Shown here: in pieces, positions 46,382 through 54,640 of the stretch
Layout: every line of letters starts with the position of its first letter
Position numbering within the stretch: the first letter of the stretch is position 1
Origin: Albidovulum litorale
GTDB lineage: Bacteria; Pseudomonadota; Alphaproteobacteria; Rhodobacterales; Rhodobacteraceae
Assembly: GCF_025751495.1 (NCBI RefSeq)
Contig: NZ_JAOWKZ010000003.1
Location: 806,001 to 870,000 of the forward strand
Direction: 5' to 3'
DNA length: 64,000 bases
The notes under the pieces: generated by a model
The model's database searches: none
What the model was told of the DNA's origin: nothing
What the model saw: the letters and a program-made list of their open reading frames with translations, nothing else
Translations under genes and position numbers: made by a program

Positions 46382-46792
46382 TCAGTTCTCCATCAGATGC
46401 TCGGCCTGAACCGTCATCCGTACGTTCTTGAACACGCCCGCCACGCCGAACAGGTCCAGATCCGTCATCGGAACGCTGGCGGTGGTCAGGATGAGGCCGG
46501 CACTGGTGACAGTGGTCGCTTTCGGATCTTTCGACATGGTACCAGCTCGGGCGATCACGAAGTCCTGCACGGCGGCAGTCGTCGTCAGCCGACCGATGGA
46601 CATGTTGCGATTAGCGTCCTGGACAATGCGCAACAGCTTAGACTGGCCATGAAAAATCATGGAAACGTCGACCAGAAGGCCGAACAGCATAATATAAAAC
46701 GGAAGCCATAATACGGCTTCGATCGTTGCCGCTCCGTCTTCCTCGCGCGAGATTTTCCGCAAAGACAGAGTACGATAAAAACGGCGTATCAT
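46382..46792 (-). CDS. TadE-like pilus assembly protein
   Basis: This encodes 136 aa. After a basic stretch comes EEDGAATIEAVLWLPFYIMLFGLLVDVSMIFHGQ (in two parts), the TadE signature: a glutamate-preceded hydrophobic segment like a prepilin. It probably inserts in the inner membrane and is processed by a prepilin peptidase. It lies 3 bp upstream of the TadG-like gene. The 253-bp upstream region carries candidate CtrA boxes. Confidence 0.85.
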   Translation of the reverse strand: MIRRFYRTLSLRKISREEDGAATIEAVLWLPFYIMLFGLLVDVSMIFHGQSKLLRIVQDANRNMSIGRLTTTAAVQDFVIARAGTMSKDPKATTVTSAGLILTTASVPMTDLDLFGVAGVFKNVRMTVQAEHLMEN

Positions 46793-46941
46793 TATTGCCC
46801 TTCCCCGGCGAATTAGTCCGTCTTACAGCGTTTTCGTTTTTGCCCCCACACAACGAAACACGCGTCAATTCTGGCAATAATTGGGCAACGGGGCTGGATT
46901 AAGCGAACAAAGCGTCGAAACTGGACGAATTGACCATTCCG

Positions 46942-46978
46942 TTAAACCTGCGTTCATCTTGGGCTAATCTACCGTTAA
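46942..46978. promoter_or_regulatory. Two candidate CtrA boxes upstream of tadE
   Basis: CTAA-N7-TTAA occurs at 46964-46978, and TTAA-N7-TTCA (one mismatch) at 46942-46956, centres 22 bp apart. Both match the alphaproteobacterial CtrA consensus TTAA-N7-TTAA. They lie about 150 bp upstream of the TadE-like start. No other gene begins nearby, since the neighbouring gene ends here. The candidate is based on pattern only. Confidence 0.45.
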
Positions 46979-47045
46979 CCTTGATCGAAATGTCCCTCAT
47001 TCGGGCGATTATTCAGATCGTTGATTCGGCCCGGCGAAGCCCCGG

Positions 47046-48662
47046 TCAGTGGAGCAGTCCGACAATAAGCCAGCCGCGGTAATGCACGATCCGCCCGAGA
47101 CCAAGAGGCGCATGCAGATCGACATCGAAATGAAAACGCCCGCCTTCCTCGCGCTCGACAGCGAACGACAACGGCAACAGCGCTTTGGGAATAGGCACAG
47201 GTCCAAGCCGGCCCGCTGTCACAGGAAATACAAGCGTTCCATTGTGAACCGCCAGGGCGAGCGTGAATTCGAACGGCCCAAAGCTCTCGGTCATTTCGTT
47301 GCGGCGAAGGCGCAGGCGGGACCGAAACTTCCGGTCGCCGAACGCGCGCAGCCAGACCTCACCATCGCGGTTCTTCAGTTTGGTGACGGTCACGGCCACA
47401 TCCTCACCCGCCGGGGGAAAACCGAAGATCGTGGCAATTATTCGGACAATCACCCCTGGGCCGCGAACAATTGTGGCACGCCCGGAGAGCCGCATACAGC
47501 CTGCCCAGTCGTGGCTTTGCTGCACCGCTTCCGGAAGTGACCGGAAGGTCTGTCCAAGGAAGGTGGGAAACAGGGGCGGCGTTTCATGCTCTTCGCGTTC
47601 CGTCGCAACAGCGAGATCGGCCATTGCCGCCTCGAACGCGGCAAGTGGCAGTTCGGCAAGGGCGGGTCGTGCTCCCGTCGGAATGTCACGCGCTCCGGCA
47701 AGGATCGCACGGGCAGCCACCGCCGGAACGAACGGCCCGTCTCCGGCTTCGGCGACGAGTCGCCATTCGGCGGCGACCGGCGCACCGTCGCGGCGTCCAC
47801 TGATCCGTACGATCATCCCTCCCCTGTCGGACCCGAACGGCGACAGGAGACGGGCCAACCCGTGCGCAACGCGCACCATCCAACGCGGCGGCGTGAACCC
47901 GAGCATCGAACGTAACCGCGACAGCACCGCCAGCCCCACATTCATCGGCCAGAGCTCCAGCCCCGCGCGGAAGCTGACAGAGCTTGCCTTAAAATAACCT
48001 GGAAACAACCTGTTATCTGGAACTTCTAACAAGTATCCGGCTCTGAACAGGCCGGGTGCCAGTCGGTACAGGCGCGCATCCGACCAGCCTCGCCGCATCT
48101 CCCACGCATCGCCCTGCCAGAACCGGAACGGAGCGCCCGTGCGGTCAAGGATCGCACCGATGACCGAGATCCCGCGCGGCGCGCGGTTGCCGGGCAGGAT
48201 CGCCATGTCGATTTCGTCGATGTGCTCCATACCCGCCGCCAGGGTCGCGACGACAGCAGAAGACAGGCCCGGAACGGACGAGACGCCCGAAAGCGCGAAA
48301 ACGCCCGCGGCCTTTGCCTCGGCATCAAGCGCCGCGATCCCGGCGCAGAAGTCGGGATCATCGGCCAAATCAAGATAGTAGATGCCTCGCGCGATGCAGG
48401 CGCGGACCAGCCGAAAGGGATCGTCGCCATAGGCGTGGAACGGGCCTGCGGCATCGACGACGGCTTCGGGCGTCACAGCCCAGAGCGGTGACAGATCGCC
48501 GTCACGGTCGAAGTGCAGCGCGCGGGCGTCCAGACGTGCCGCAACCTCTTTCGCGCGGCCGAGGGTGCGGGCTGCGACGAAGACCTCATGCCCGTCGCGC
48601 ACCAGAAGCGCTGCCAGCCGGCTGCCAAAAACGCCGGTGCCACCGAGGATCGCGACCCTCAT
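47046..48662 (-). CDS. Saccharopine dehydrogenase-like reductase with DUF4166 domain
   Basis: This encodes 538 aa. The N-terminal Rossmann domain (MRVAILGGTGVFGSRLAALL, glycines at 8, 9 and 11) with DAAGPFHAYGD resembles saccharopine-dehydrogenase-like NAD(P) enzymes (residues 1-330). The C-terminal 180 residues (from about 355, PPLFPTFLGQTFRSLPEAVQ onward) match DUF4166, a beta-rich domain of unknown role. It is not a lysine-pathway saccharopine dehydrogenase by architecture. Its ATG overlaps the stop of the DCC gene (ATGA), so they are expressed together. Confidence 0.82.
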   Translation of the reverse strand: MRVAILGGTGVFGSRLAALLVRDGHEVFVAARTLGRAKEVAARLDARALHFDRDGDLSPLWAVTPEAVVDAAGPFHAYGDDPFRLVRACIARGIYYLDLADDPDFCAGIAALDAEAKAAGVFALSGVSSVPGLSSAVVATLAAGMEHIDEIDMAILPGNRAPRGISVIGAILDRTGAPFRFWQGDAWEMRRGWSDARLYRLAPGLFRAGYLLEVPDNRLFPGYFKASSVSFRAGLELWPMNVGLAVLSRLRSMLGFTPPRWMVRVAHGLARLLSPFGSDRGGMIVRISGRRDGAPVAAEWRLVAEAGDGPFVPAVAARAILAGARDIPTGARPALAELPLAAFEAAMADLAVATEREEHETPPLFPTFLGQTFRSLPEAVQQSHDWAGCMRLSGRATIVRGPGVIVRIIATIFGFPPAGEDVAVTVTKLKNRDGEVWLRAFGDRKFRSRLRLRRNEMTESFGPFEFTLALAVHNGTLVFPVTAGRLGPVPIPKALLPLSFAVEREEGGRFHFDVDLHAPLGLGRIVHYRGWLIVGLLH

Positions 48663-49105
48663 CGCATCAGCCTTGCCCGCAGCGATGGTGGTGCCATTTC
48701 GCAAAGCTTCGACCGGCCAAAGAGCGTATAACGGTTGCGCGCAAGGCGGGCATACAGCCAGTCGCGAAGAGGCCGGGGAATGACCAGAAGCAGCCTCAGT
48801 AAATGCCCCCAGCCGCCGGACCGGGCGCCGACGCGCGCCATCGCGTCGAAATCGCGCCAGACCCGCCCCGCTTCGAGGAAGAGCCAGCTTTCCGGATCGT
48901 CCGGGTTCAGCCCGTAATGGCGCAGCATCGCCTGCCCGAGTGGGGTTTCGACCGGACAGATACGGATATCCCCTTTCCGGTCGAGCCGGTCGATCATACG
49001 GGCACCAAAGGTGCAAAGCGCGCAGTCGCCATCCATGAACGCCACCGGCGCCCCGTCATCAAAGTCGGGCACGGCGGGATCGTCACGATAGCTGTAGGGA
49101 GGCAT
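48659..49105 (-). CDS. DCC family thiol-disulfide oxidoreductase-like protein (DUF393)
   Basis: This encodes 148 aa. The motif DGDCALC (25-31) is the eponymous DCC signature, with thioredoxin-like topology implied. Later segments LGQAMLRHYGLNPDDPESW (in part) and WLYARLARNRYTLFG are family-typical. It is cytoplasmic or membrane-peripheral, and its redox partner is unknown. The ATG at 49105 was chosen over a longer extension that overlaps the acyl-CoA synthetase gene. It is translationally coupled to the DUF4166 reductase. Confidence 0.85.
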   Translation of the reverse strand: MPPYSYRDDPAVPDFDDGAPVAFMDGDCALCTFGARMIDRLDRKGDIRICPVETPLGQAMLRHYGLNPDDPESWLFLEAGRVWRDFDAMARVGARSGGWGHLLRLLLVIPRPLRDWLYARLARNRYTLFGRSKLCEMAPPSLRARLMR

Positions 49106-49163
49106 GAAGGCGGCTCCTTTACGGCACAGTCTGCCGCCCTCCCCCGGGGTCAGTCCATGCGAC

Positions 49164-51059
49164 CTATTCGACCCATTCCCAAGGCCGGGTGAACTCACCC
49201 AGCTTGTGTTTCAGCGCTTCCTCATCAACTTCACCGGTCTTTACCAGCCGCGCCACAAGACCGCGCTTCTTGTCCTCAGCCACGTCCCTTACGCGGACTG
49301 CAAATCCAGCCTCCGCCAGTGCCGCATCATAAACCCTCTGAATCGCACGCTTTCTCAGATCCGGCTTGAAGATCTTGCCGACGGCGGTCTTGGGCAATTC
49401 GCCAAGAACCTCGATATGCTTCGGGATCGCGGCCCGTTCGTGAATGTGGGACTTGGCGAATTCGATCAGCTCCTCGGGCGTGACCTGCCCGCCATCGACA
49501 AGCTCGACATAGGCACAGGGCAATTCGCCCGCGAAGGCGTCCGGCTGGCCGATCGCGCCGACAAACGCAACCGCGGGATGACCCATCAGCGCCTCTTCGA
49601 TCTCAGCCGGGTCAATATTGTGGCCACCCCGAATGATCAGATCCTTGGCCCGGCCGGTGATCCAGAGGTAACCGTCGCCGTCGATCCGGCCCAGATCGCC
49701 CGTGCGCAGATATCGCCCTTCGGCAAACAGGTCGCGGTTCTTGTCGACCTCGGTATAGGTCGAGCCTTCGAAGACGCCGGGATTTGAAATGCAGATCTCT
49801 CCCACCTCATCCGTACTGCATTCCTTGACGACGTCGCCCGCGCCATCGGTATGCAGGATGCGCACATGGGTATAGGGCAAGGGCACCCCTACAGAGCCGA
49901 CTTTCTTGTGCCCGTCGACAGGGTTGCAGGAGACGAGGCAGGTCGCTTCGGTCAGGCCGTAGCCCTCGGCGATCTGAACGCCGGTGGCCTTTTCAAAGCG
50001 GTTGTAGAGTTCCAGCGGCAGCGGCGCGGACCCAGAAATCGCGATCTTGAGCGAGGAGACATCAGCATTCACCGGCCTCTGCATCAGCGCAGCGATGGCG
50101 GTCGGGACCGAGATCAGGAATGTCACCTGCCAGCGCTCGATCAGCTTCCAGAAATTGTCGAAGACCCCGTCACCCCGATAGCCCGCCGGGGTCGGCATGA
50201 CGACATGGGCACCGGCCGCAATCACCGACATGAAAACCGGATAGGCGGCAAAGACATGAAAGAGGGGCAGCGGGCAAATCAGAACGTCCTTTTCGTCGAA
50301 AAGCAGCGTGCCGCCCAGCCAGCCGTTATAGATCATGCCGGAATATTTGTGCTGCGCGACCTTTGGCATACCGGTCGTGCCGCCGGTATGGAAATAGGCG
50401 GCCACCCTGTCGCCGGTGCTGTCCGAAAAGGTCAGCCGGTCGGCAGGCTGCTTTGCGCATTCGGCGTTGAAATCCAGTATCTTGGCCTTGTGTTCTACCG
50501 GATTTTTCGGCCTTACGAAGGGCACGATCCAGCTTTTCGGCGGAGTGAGGTAGCGGTTTAGATCGACCTCCAGCACCGTATGCACGCCGGGCGCCAGCTT
50601 CAGCGCGGCGGCGGCTTTTTGCGGCACATCGGTCTTGGGGAATGCCTTCAGCGTGACCAGCACCTTGGCCTTGGTCTCGCGCAGGATCGCGGCGATCTGC
50701 TCGGGCTCCAGAAGCGGGTTGATTGGATTGACGATACCCGCAACCCCGCCGCCAAGCAGTGTCGCCGCAGTTTCAAGGGAGTTTGGCAGGAGATAGGCGA
50801 CGACATCGTTTTCGCCGATGCCAAGCGACCGGAACAGGTTCGCCGCCTGCGTGACCTTTCCTAGCAGCCCGTTCCAGTCCCATGTTTCGGCTTTGGATTT
50901 CGGATCGGACAGGATTTGGAAACTAATCGCGTTACGGGTGCCGTGTGCATCACGGGTTCTGGTTAGGAATTGGTAAAGCGTGACCGGCAGGTCGCGCTGG
51001 TCATAGGGCATTTCCTGCTCAACGGCATCGCGGTCCGCAACGCCCGAAAACTTCGGCAT
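49164..51059 (-). CDS. Acyl-CoA synthetase (AMP-binding family)
   Basis: This encodes 631 aa. The adenylate-forming core shows the P-loop FHTGGTTGMPKVAQHK, motif A5 GYGLTEATCLVS, A7 YLRTGDLGRID and the C-terminal A10 lysine in LPKTAVGKIFKP. It activates a carboxylic acid as acyl-AMP, then transfers it to CoA. The length and N-terminus resemble medium/long-chain fatty-acid or long-form acyl-CoA synthetases. The substrate is unknown. The ATG at 51059 follows GGGGAG; upstream residues would be Arg-rich and are unlikely. Confidence 0.92.
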   Translation of the reverse strand: MPKFSGVADRDAVEQEMPYDQRDLPVTLYQFLTRTRDAHGTRNAISFQILSDPKSKAETWDWNGLLGKVTQAANLFRSLGIGENDVVAYLLPNSLETAATLLGGGVAGIVNPINPLLEPEQIAAILRETKAKVLVTLKAFPKTDVPQKAAAALKLAPGVHTVLEVDLNRYLTPPKSWIVPFVRPKNPVEHKAKILDFNAECAKQPADRLTFSDSTGDRVAAYFHTGGTTGMPKVAQHKYSGMIYNGWLGGTLLFDEKDVLICPLPLFHVFAAYPVFMSVIAAGAHVVMPTPAGYRGDGVFDNFWKLIERWQVTFLISVPTAIAALMQRPVNADVSSLKIAISGSAPLPLELYNRFEKATGVQIAEGYGLTEATCLVSCNPVDGHKKVGSVGVPLPYTHVRILHTDGAGDVVKECSTDEVGEICISNPGVFEGSTYTEVDKNRDLFAEGRYLRTGDLGRIDGDGYLWITGRAKDLIIRGGHNIDPAEIEEALMGHPAVAFVGAIGQPDAFAGELPCAYVELVDGGQVTPEELIEFAKSHIHERAAIPKHIEVLGELPKTAVGKIFKPDLRKRAIQRVYDAALAEAGFAVRVRDVAEDKKRGLVARLVKTGEVDEEALKHKLGEFTRPWEWVE

Positions 51060-51231
51060 CTGTCTCTCCCCTTTCCGGGTTTCCCGGATATTCCTTGACC
51101 GCAGGATGCGGGCAAAGGCGGCTTTGGGCAAGACTGTGATACCGGTTCCGACGCCGCGTCAGAACGGGTTGAAGCACCGAAAATGCAGGATACGGGCTGG
51201 ACCGTTGTGAGTATGCTGCTAGCGTCGGTGC

Positions 51232-51894
51232 ATGTGTGGCCGCTTCATCCTTAGCGACGCCTCTTGGGCAGAGTATCACGACGCGCTGCGGCTCATCCGC
51301 GGCGCAAGCGGTCATGTCAGTTACAACATCAAGCCGACTCAGACGGTCAGCCTTGCCCGCATCGTCGATGGCAGACTGACGGCGGACCAAGCGCGCTGGT
51401 GGTTCGTGCCCGCGTGGTTCGATGGAGAGATACGCAACTGGAAGGCCACCACCTTCAATGCCAGGATCGAAACGGCCGCAAGCAAACCGGTCTTCCGACG
51501 GGCTTGGAAAAGCGGCCGCTGCATCCTGCCCGCCTCGGGTTACTACGAATGGACCGGAGACAAATCCGCGCGGCGACCGTGGTTCATAGGGCTGACACAG
51601 AATGCGCCGGTCTTCTTTTTCGCCGGTCTCTGCGAGGCGCGGGCAGATAGCGCGCTGACCTGCACGATCCTGACGCGCGAGGCGGCGCCTGAACTCAGCC
51701 ATCTGCATCCGAGAATGCCCGTAGTGCTGACGGGCGAAGAACTGCTGCCATGGCTGTCGGGAGAAACCGGCGATGCGGCCGCGCGCGATCTGGGACGGGG
51801 TTGGGCCGGACGGTTCATCACCCGACCGGTGCGCCCCTTTGGACGTGACGATGACGGGCCGGAATTGATCGAACAGGACGGATTTGATCTCTGA
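51232..51894 (+). CDS. SRAP (HMCES/YedK) family abasic-site protein
   Basis: This encodes 220 aa. All catalytic residues are present: Cys2 exposed after Met removal (MCGRF), Asn76 in FNARIET, Glu106 in GYYEWTG and His159 in HLHPRMP. The protein crosslinks to abasic sites in single-stranded DNA through Cys2, protecting them during the SOS response. It is divergent from the acyl-CoA synthetase. I see no LexA box that I can defend. A long hairpin lies 38 bp downstream. Confidence 0.94.
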   Translation: MCGRFILSDASWAEYHDALRLIRGASGHVSYNIKPTQTVSLARIVDGRLTADQARWWFVPAWFDGEIRNWKATTFNARIETAASKPVFRRAWKSGRCILPASGYYEWTGDKSARRPWFIGLTQNAPVFFFAGLCEARADSALTCTILTREAAPELSHLHPRMPVVLTGEELLPWLSGETGDAAARDLGRGWAGRFITRPVRPFGRDDDGPELIEQDGFDL

Positions 51895-51932
51895 CCGGAA
51901 ATCGGCCAGTCGCCCCACACTTGATACATCCC

Positions 51933-51985
51933 GGTGGAAATGACCGATGGGATGGAACAAATCGCCTCCCACCGGTCATTCCACC
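51933..51985. repeat. Long imperfect inverted repeat after SRAP gene
   Basis: Arms of about 19-20 nt (51933-51952 and 51967-51985) pair with one bulge and one mismatch around a 14-nt loop; the core is GGTGGA...ATGACCG. There is no T tract. It may act as a terminator for the SRAP gene. The rest of 51986-52185 shows no convincing gene. Confidence 0.6.
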
Positions 51986-52185
51986 AGTTGCAGCCCAGAA
52001 CTCTCGGAACCAAAAACCACCAAACGTTCCGCAACCGGGATGTGAGTGGTGAGCGTTGCCGACACATCCGCCGACCCGAAATGACAATCGGGAACGCGCC
52101 GCCTCATACTCAAGAAAACTCGACACAGCCCCCACCAGACCCATTGTTCTTAGTCGTGACCGTGCTGCTATGGTTCAAAAAAAAT

Positions 52186-53424
52186 TTAACAACCGCCGCC
52201 ACGGACGAGTCCCCAGCCAAATTCGCTGTCGCGGCCGGGGCGGCCAAGGTCTTCGGCACGATCCGAAAGCCGGTTCAGAATTTCATCCTGTTTTAGAGGG
52301 TTCCGGGCCAATTCTCGGGCAATCAGACCACTCACCACGGCGGCGGCGTATGACGTGCCGGAGCGGTAAGTCGCCTCACCGGGGCCGGGAATGAGTATGT
52401 CGACTCCGGGAGCGGCCAAGTCGATCTCGCTTCCGATATTCGCCGAACGGTACCGGCGCTTGCGCGCATCAACGGCTGTTACCGAGATTACATTCGGGTC
52501 GGCTGCCGGAAACGCCACTTCGTCGCGCCCGTCATTTCCCGCCGCGGCGACAAGGATGGCGCCACGGGCGGCCGCGGCCTGCATTGCACGGGCCAGAACA
52601 CGGTTGCGCGGACCCGCAAGCGAAAGATTGATCAGTTCCACCCGTTCCGAGACGAGCCAGCCGAGTGCCGCGACCATGGTATCCAGGCGCATCTCGTCCT
52701 TGCTGCCGTTTCGCGCAAAGGCTTCGGCCATGTAAAGCCGGGCGCCCGGTGCAATACCCGGCAGTCCGCCCCTATGGCTGGCTGCGGCGATCACTTTGGC
52801 GAGGCTGGTTGCGTGGTCGCGATCGCCGGGCTCATCGTCCGCGTCGAGGACAGACCTGGCTACAACCGATACGTTGGAAGCGCGAAGACCGGCAAGATCC
52901 ACCGGCCCGTCGATCACCCCAATACGGACCGGGTGCTGCAAAGGACATGCCGCGGTTTCGGGTAATCCGATCATCGTCCGCACATAGCTTCGGCCAGTCC
53001 CGGCAGGCTGATAGATGGCATTTCGGTCGACCGTGACGCCGATCCCTTTGCGCTGAAGGCGCGCGCGTAGGATCGGAAGGGTCATCAGCGCGCCGATATC
53101 AGCCGCGCTTATCGCAAGGCCAAGGCCCGGAAGGTCTTGCTTTTGCAGGATCTGCCCGCCGAATCCGGCAATTTCTGCCTCTGCGCGTGCCACCTCGCGC
53201 GCGGCACCGAGAATTAGAACTTCCGGACTACCCAGCGGACGTGTTCTGCCTTTATCGTCTTTCTTAGTCCTTCCGGCCCTCGCGCGAGGCTTGGGGTCGG
53301 GTGGATCTTCAGGTTCTGCCTGAGCGAGAATTATGCGGCCGCCACCGTAGAACGGGTCCGCGATAGCCTGCCCCACCCCGGCAACCGCAACGAGAACCGC
53401 TGCGAACAGTACAGGCACCATCAT
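52186..53424 (-). CDS. S8 family serine protease (subtilase) of an ECF sigma operon
   Basis: This encodes 412 aa. A signal peptide (1-22) is followed by a basic Pro-rich linker, a propeptide-like segment (about 66-135) and the catalytic domain. The triad is visible as Asp172 (IGVIDGP), His204 (RDHATSLAK) and Ser358 (RSGTSYAA), with oxyanion Asn297 (AAGNDG). The histidine lacks the usual HGT context (HAT). It should be a periplasmic or secreted protease. Its ATG overlaps the anti-sigma stop (ATGA), placing it third in the operon. Confidence 0.9.
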   Translation of the reverse strand: MMVPVLFAAVLVAVAGVGQAIADPFYGGGRIILAQAEPEDPPDPKPRARAGRTKKDDKGRTRPLGSPEVLILGAAREVARAEAEIAGFGGQILQKQDLPGLGLAISAADIGALMTLPILRARLQRKGIGVTVDRNAIYQPAGTGRSYVRTMIGLPETAACPLQHPVRIGVIDGPVDLAGLRASNVSVVARSVLDADDEPGDRDHATSLAKVIAAASHRGGLPGIAPGARLYMAEAFARNGSKDEMRLDTMVAALGWLVSERVELINLSLAGPRNRVLARAMQAAAARGAILVAAAGNDGRDEVAFPAADPNVISVTAVDARKRRYRSANIGSEIDLAAPGVDILIPGPGEATYRSGTSYAAAVVSGLIARELARNPLKQDEILNRLSDRAEDLGRPGRDSEFGWGLVRGGGC

Positions 53425-53990
53425 TCGGCGGCACCCGCGCTTTCGACAAGCTCAGCAGCTTCTTCGAGTGCGGCGATGACATCCGCCGCTGACGTCACCT
53501 CAGGAACGAGGACACGGTATAGCCCGAGCGCCGATGGGCCATCGACAATCGTCAGATCATGGACCAGCAAAAGATCGGAAATCGCGCCCTGCGGCGCATC
53601 CGGCCGGAAAGCCACGAAAAGTTCCCCCTGCGCGGCGGCGATACCCGCCTGTTCATAGACCGGCACACGATCCGCATGAGAAAGATAGAGGGTCGCGCCT
53701 GCCACGACACTCACCGCCGCGACGGAAGCCGCGAGCAACCTGAAGGGGCGCCGCTTCGGCTCAACAGCCTGCATCAGCCGCGCCAGCCCCAAATCGCCCG
53801 GCGAGTAATTCATTTCCTCGGCTTTGATCGTAGCGCGGATATGCCGGAGGAGATCGACTTGCGCACGCAGGCCGACATCTGCGGCCAGAAGCGCCTCCAC
53901 CTCGGCCCGCTCCTCTGATGACAGGGTTTCGTTCACATAGAACGGCAATAACTCAGCCACCCGTCTTTCGCGGTCATTCCGATCAATCAT
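53421..53990 (-). CDS. Transmembrane anti-sigma factor with propeptide-like C-terminal domain
   Basis: This encodes 189 aa. The cytoplasmic N-terminus (1-60, RRVAELLPFYVNETLSSEE) looks like an anti-sigma helical domain but lacks the zinc HxxxCxxC motif. One membrane helix spans about 84-104. The periplasmic part (about 110-182) contains GELFVAFRPDAPQGAISDLL and IVDGPSALGLYRVLVPE, resembling the beta-alpha-beta fold of subtilase propeptides/I9 inhibitors. It overlaps sigma upstream (TAATG) and the subtilase downstream (ATGA). Confidence 0.8.
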   Translation of the reverse strand: MIDRNDRERRVAELLPFYVNETLSSEERAEVEALLAADVGLRAQVDLLRHIRATIKAEEMNYSPGDLGLARLMQAVEPKRRPFRLLAASVAAVSVVAGATLYLSHADRVPVYEQAGIAAAQGELFVAFRPDAPQGAISDLLLVHDLTIVDGPSALGLYRVLVPEVTSAADVIAALEEAAELVESAGAAE

Positions 53991-54544
53991 TACTTTTTTC
54001 CCAACGTCAGACGGGCCGAGAGGCACCGCATCAAAAGCTGCTTGGCGTGGAAGACGCGGCTTTTCACCGTTCCTTCAGGCACGCCCTTAACCAGAGCGAT
54101 GTCGCCATAGCTCATGTCCTCGTAGAACGTGAGTTCAACCGCCAGCCGGTGTTCGGGCTTCAACCCCTCAAGACAGCGGCGCACCGCTTCCGCGTTTTCG
54201 GCCGCGATCAACGCGGCTGCGGCATCGGGGCTGTCATCCACCTGATCAGGCAGCTCGTCCTGATAGCTCACCCGTCCTTCCCGTCTGAATACATCCATAA
54301 CCTTCCGGTATGCGATCGCGAAGACCCATGTCCGGACGCTCGATTTCCTTTGGAATGCGCCGGCACTGCGCCAGACTTCCAGAAACACTTCATGGACTAT
54401 GTCGGCAGACCGGAACGGATCGTTCAATTTTATCTGGACGAAGCGGAACAGCGGGCGTTCCAGCGCCCTGTATAGCTCTTCAAACGCGAGTCGATCCCTT
54501 CGTGCGATCGCCTCGACAAGGGTATCAAGCTTCTGGTCGACCAT
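53990..54544 (-). CDS. ECF-type RNA polymerase sigma factor
   Basis: This encodes 184 aa. Region 2 (FEELYRALERPLFRF, DIVHEVFLEVWRS, RTWVFAIAYRKVMD) and region 4 (LKPEHRLAVELTFYEDMSYGDIA in part, VPEGTVKSRVFHAKQLL) are complete. There is no region 3 or C-terminal extension. It is the first gene of the sigma/anti-sigma/subtilase operon, whose products are presumably released from repression by an envelope signal. The 96-bp upstream gap holds no recognisable ECF promoter, so autoregulation is unproven. Confidence 0.92.
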   Translation of the reverse strand: MVDQKLDTLVEAIARRDRLAFEELYRALERPLFRFVQIKLNDPFRSADIVHEVFLEVWRSAGAFQRKSSVRTWVFAIAYRKVMDVFRREGRVSYQDELPDQVDDSPDAAAALIAAENAEAVRRCLEGLKPEHRLAVELTFYEDMSYGDIALVKGVPEGTVKSRVFHAKQLLMRCLSARLTLGKK

Positions 54545-54640
54545 TCACATACCTGGCGCAGCCCTGATGAGTGGCACGGCCAGGACTGCATCGCGTCAGG
54601 TTAACACTGTTATCAGGGGGAAACGAGATGTCGCGTTACG

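Noticed and set aside
49164-51131. Longer start for the acyl-CoA synthetase at 51131
   Set aside because: The 24 extra residues are Arg-rich and not family-like. The ATG at 51059 has a strong ribosome site.
51543-52067. Minus-strand open frame overlapping the SRAP gene and the hairpin region
   Set aside because: It overlaps a strongly supported SRAP gene. Its translation has no coherent domain, and part of it comes from the inverted repeat.
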